Shown: one piece after another, positions 63,896 through 64,000 of the stretch
How positions within the stretch are numbered: the first letter of the stretch is position 1
Layout of the letters: every line of letters starts with the position of its first letter
NCBI RefSeq assembly: GCF_001578185.1
Contig: NZ_CP011008.1
Location: forward strand, 2,880,001-2,944,000
Length of the DNA stretch: 64,000 nt
Direction: 5' to 3'
DNA from: Peribacillus simplex
GTDB lineage: Bacteria; Bacillota; Bacilli; Bacillales; DSM-1321
Translations under genes and position numbers: made by a program
Notes under the pieces: model-generated
Database searches by the model: none
Seen by the model: the letters and a program-made list of their open reading frames with translations, nothing else
What the model was told of the DNA's origin: nothing

Positions 63896-64000
63896 TCATT
63901 TACGGTCTGAAGAATATGTCCATCCATCTTCCTGGTAAATCTTCTCTTCTTTCATCAGTTTGCCGAGGGCACGTTTGAACGCTCCCTTGCTTAAACCGAA
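63896..64000 (-). CDS. CvfB-like RNA-binding protein, C-terminal end only
   Basis: The minus strand has 34 codons open to the window edge, ending TYSSDRK. The visible FGLSKGAFKRALGKLMKEE matches the C-terminal winged helix of CvfB/YitL proteins, which carry S1-type RNA-binding domains in their N-terminal part (outside the window). Its role there is RNA binding and gene regulation. Confidence 0.75.
   Translation of the reverse strand, partial: FGLSKGAFKRALGKLMKEEKIYQEDGWTYSSDRK

Overview
The window is low-GC Gram-positive DNA from an endospore-forming Bacillaceae. The spore genes (cotJABC, a YaaH/SleL-type cortex lytic enzyme), the AnsR-AnsAB asparagine module, YuxL, YocS, YocH, YdjO, a SAM-I riboswitch and the phaR/class IV phaC pair all fit. 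The gene mix resembles the Bacillus simplex/Peribacillus group, but no rRNA or tRNA is present to fix the species. No prophage, plasmid backbone or CRISPR array was seen.

Region 1 (1-9.7 kb) is a surface-glycan locus. A glycosyltransferase runs in from the left edge. On the minus strand an operon encodes a three-enzyme UDP-N-acetyl-L-deoxyaminosugar pathway (C2-epimerase, 4,6-dehydratase, RmlD-type reductase), a further epimerase/reductase, and two near-identical family 2 glycosyltransferases. One of these is fused to a sulfotransferase. A scar between them shows that a GT2-epimerase-reductase block was duplicated and then deleted. A small beta-rich protein lies just downstream.

Region 2 (9.7-15.4 kb) holds an ABC exporter, an MFS transporter and nested mobile DNA: an IS110-family element with a candidate bridge RNA sits inside orfA of a decayed IS3-family element. 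Region 3 (15.4-24.1 kb) has a spore cortex enzyme, a YueD reductase, cardiolipin synthase, a CsoR/CstR-type repressor with a clear operator in its own promoter, and ansAB/ansR with duplicated operators. Region 4 (24.1-26.6 kb) is sparse. It has one 55-aa gene, an orphan double hairpin and a decayed IS1595-type element.

Region 5 (26.6-37.3 kb) is metabolic. It has DinB, S-methylmethionine uptake and use (mmuP-mmuM) under a SAM-I riboswitch, a quinone-detoxification (mhq-type) operon with two MhqR-like operators and a divergent dead nitroreductase, then the PHA synthesis genes and an OsmC protein. A group II intron of class C type (37259-39141) sits directly behind a rho-independent terminator. 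Region 6 (39.1-49 kb) contains several very small proteins, CorA, bacterial nitric oxide synthase, an HxlR regulator with a thioredoxin-reductase-like flavoprotein, YuxL peptidase, a CBS protein and an MBL hydrolase.

Region 7 (49-64 kb) has an SGNH hydrolase/ABC transporter operon, YocS, an MFS carrier, a PAS-PAS histidine kinase with a degenerate MHYT-like sensor, a YitT protein, two YdjO zinc-ribbon paralogues, RecQ, YocH with an 18-bp tandem repeat, cotJABC behind a SigE-like promoter, and the 3' end of a CvfB-like gene.
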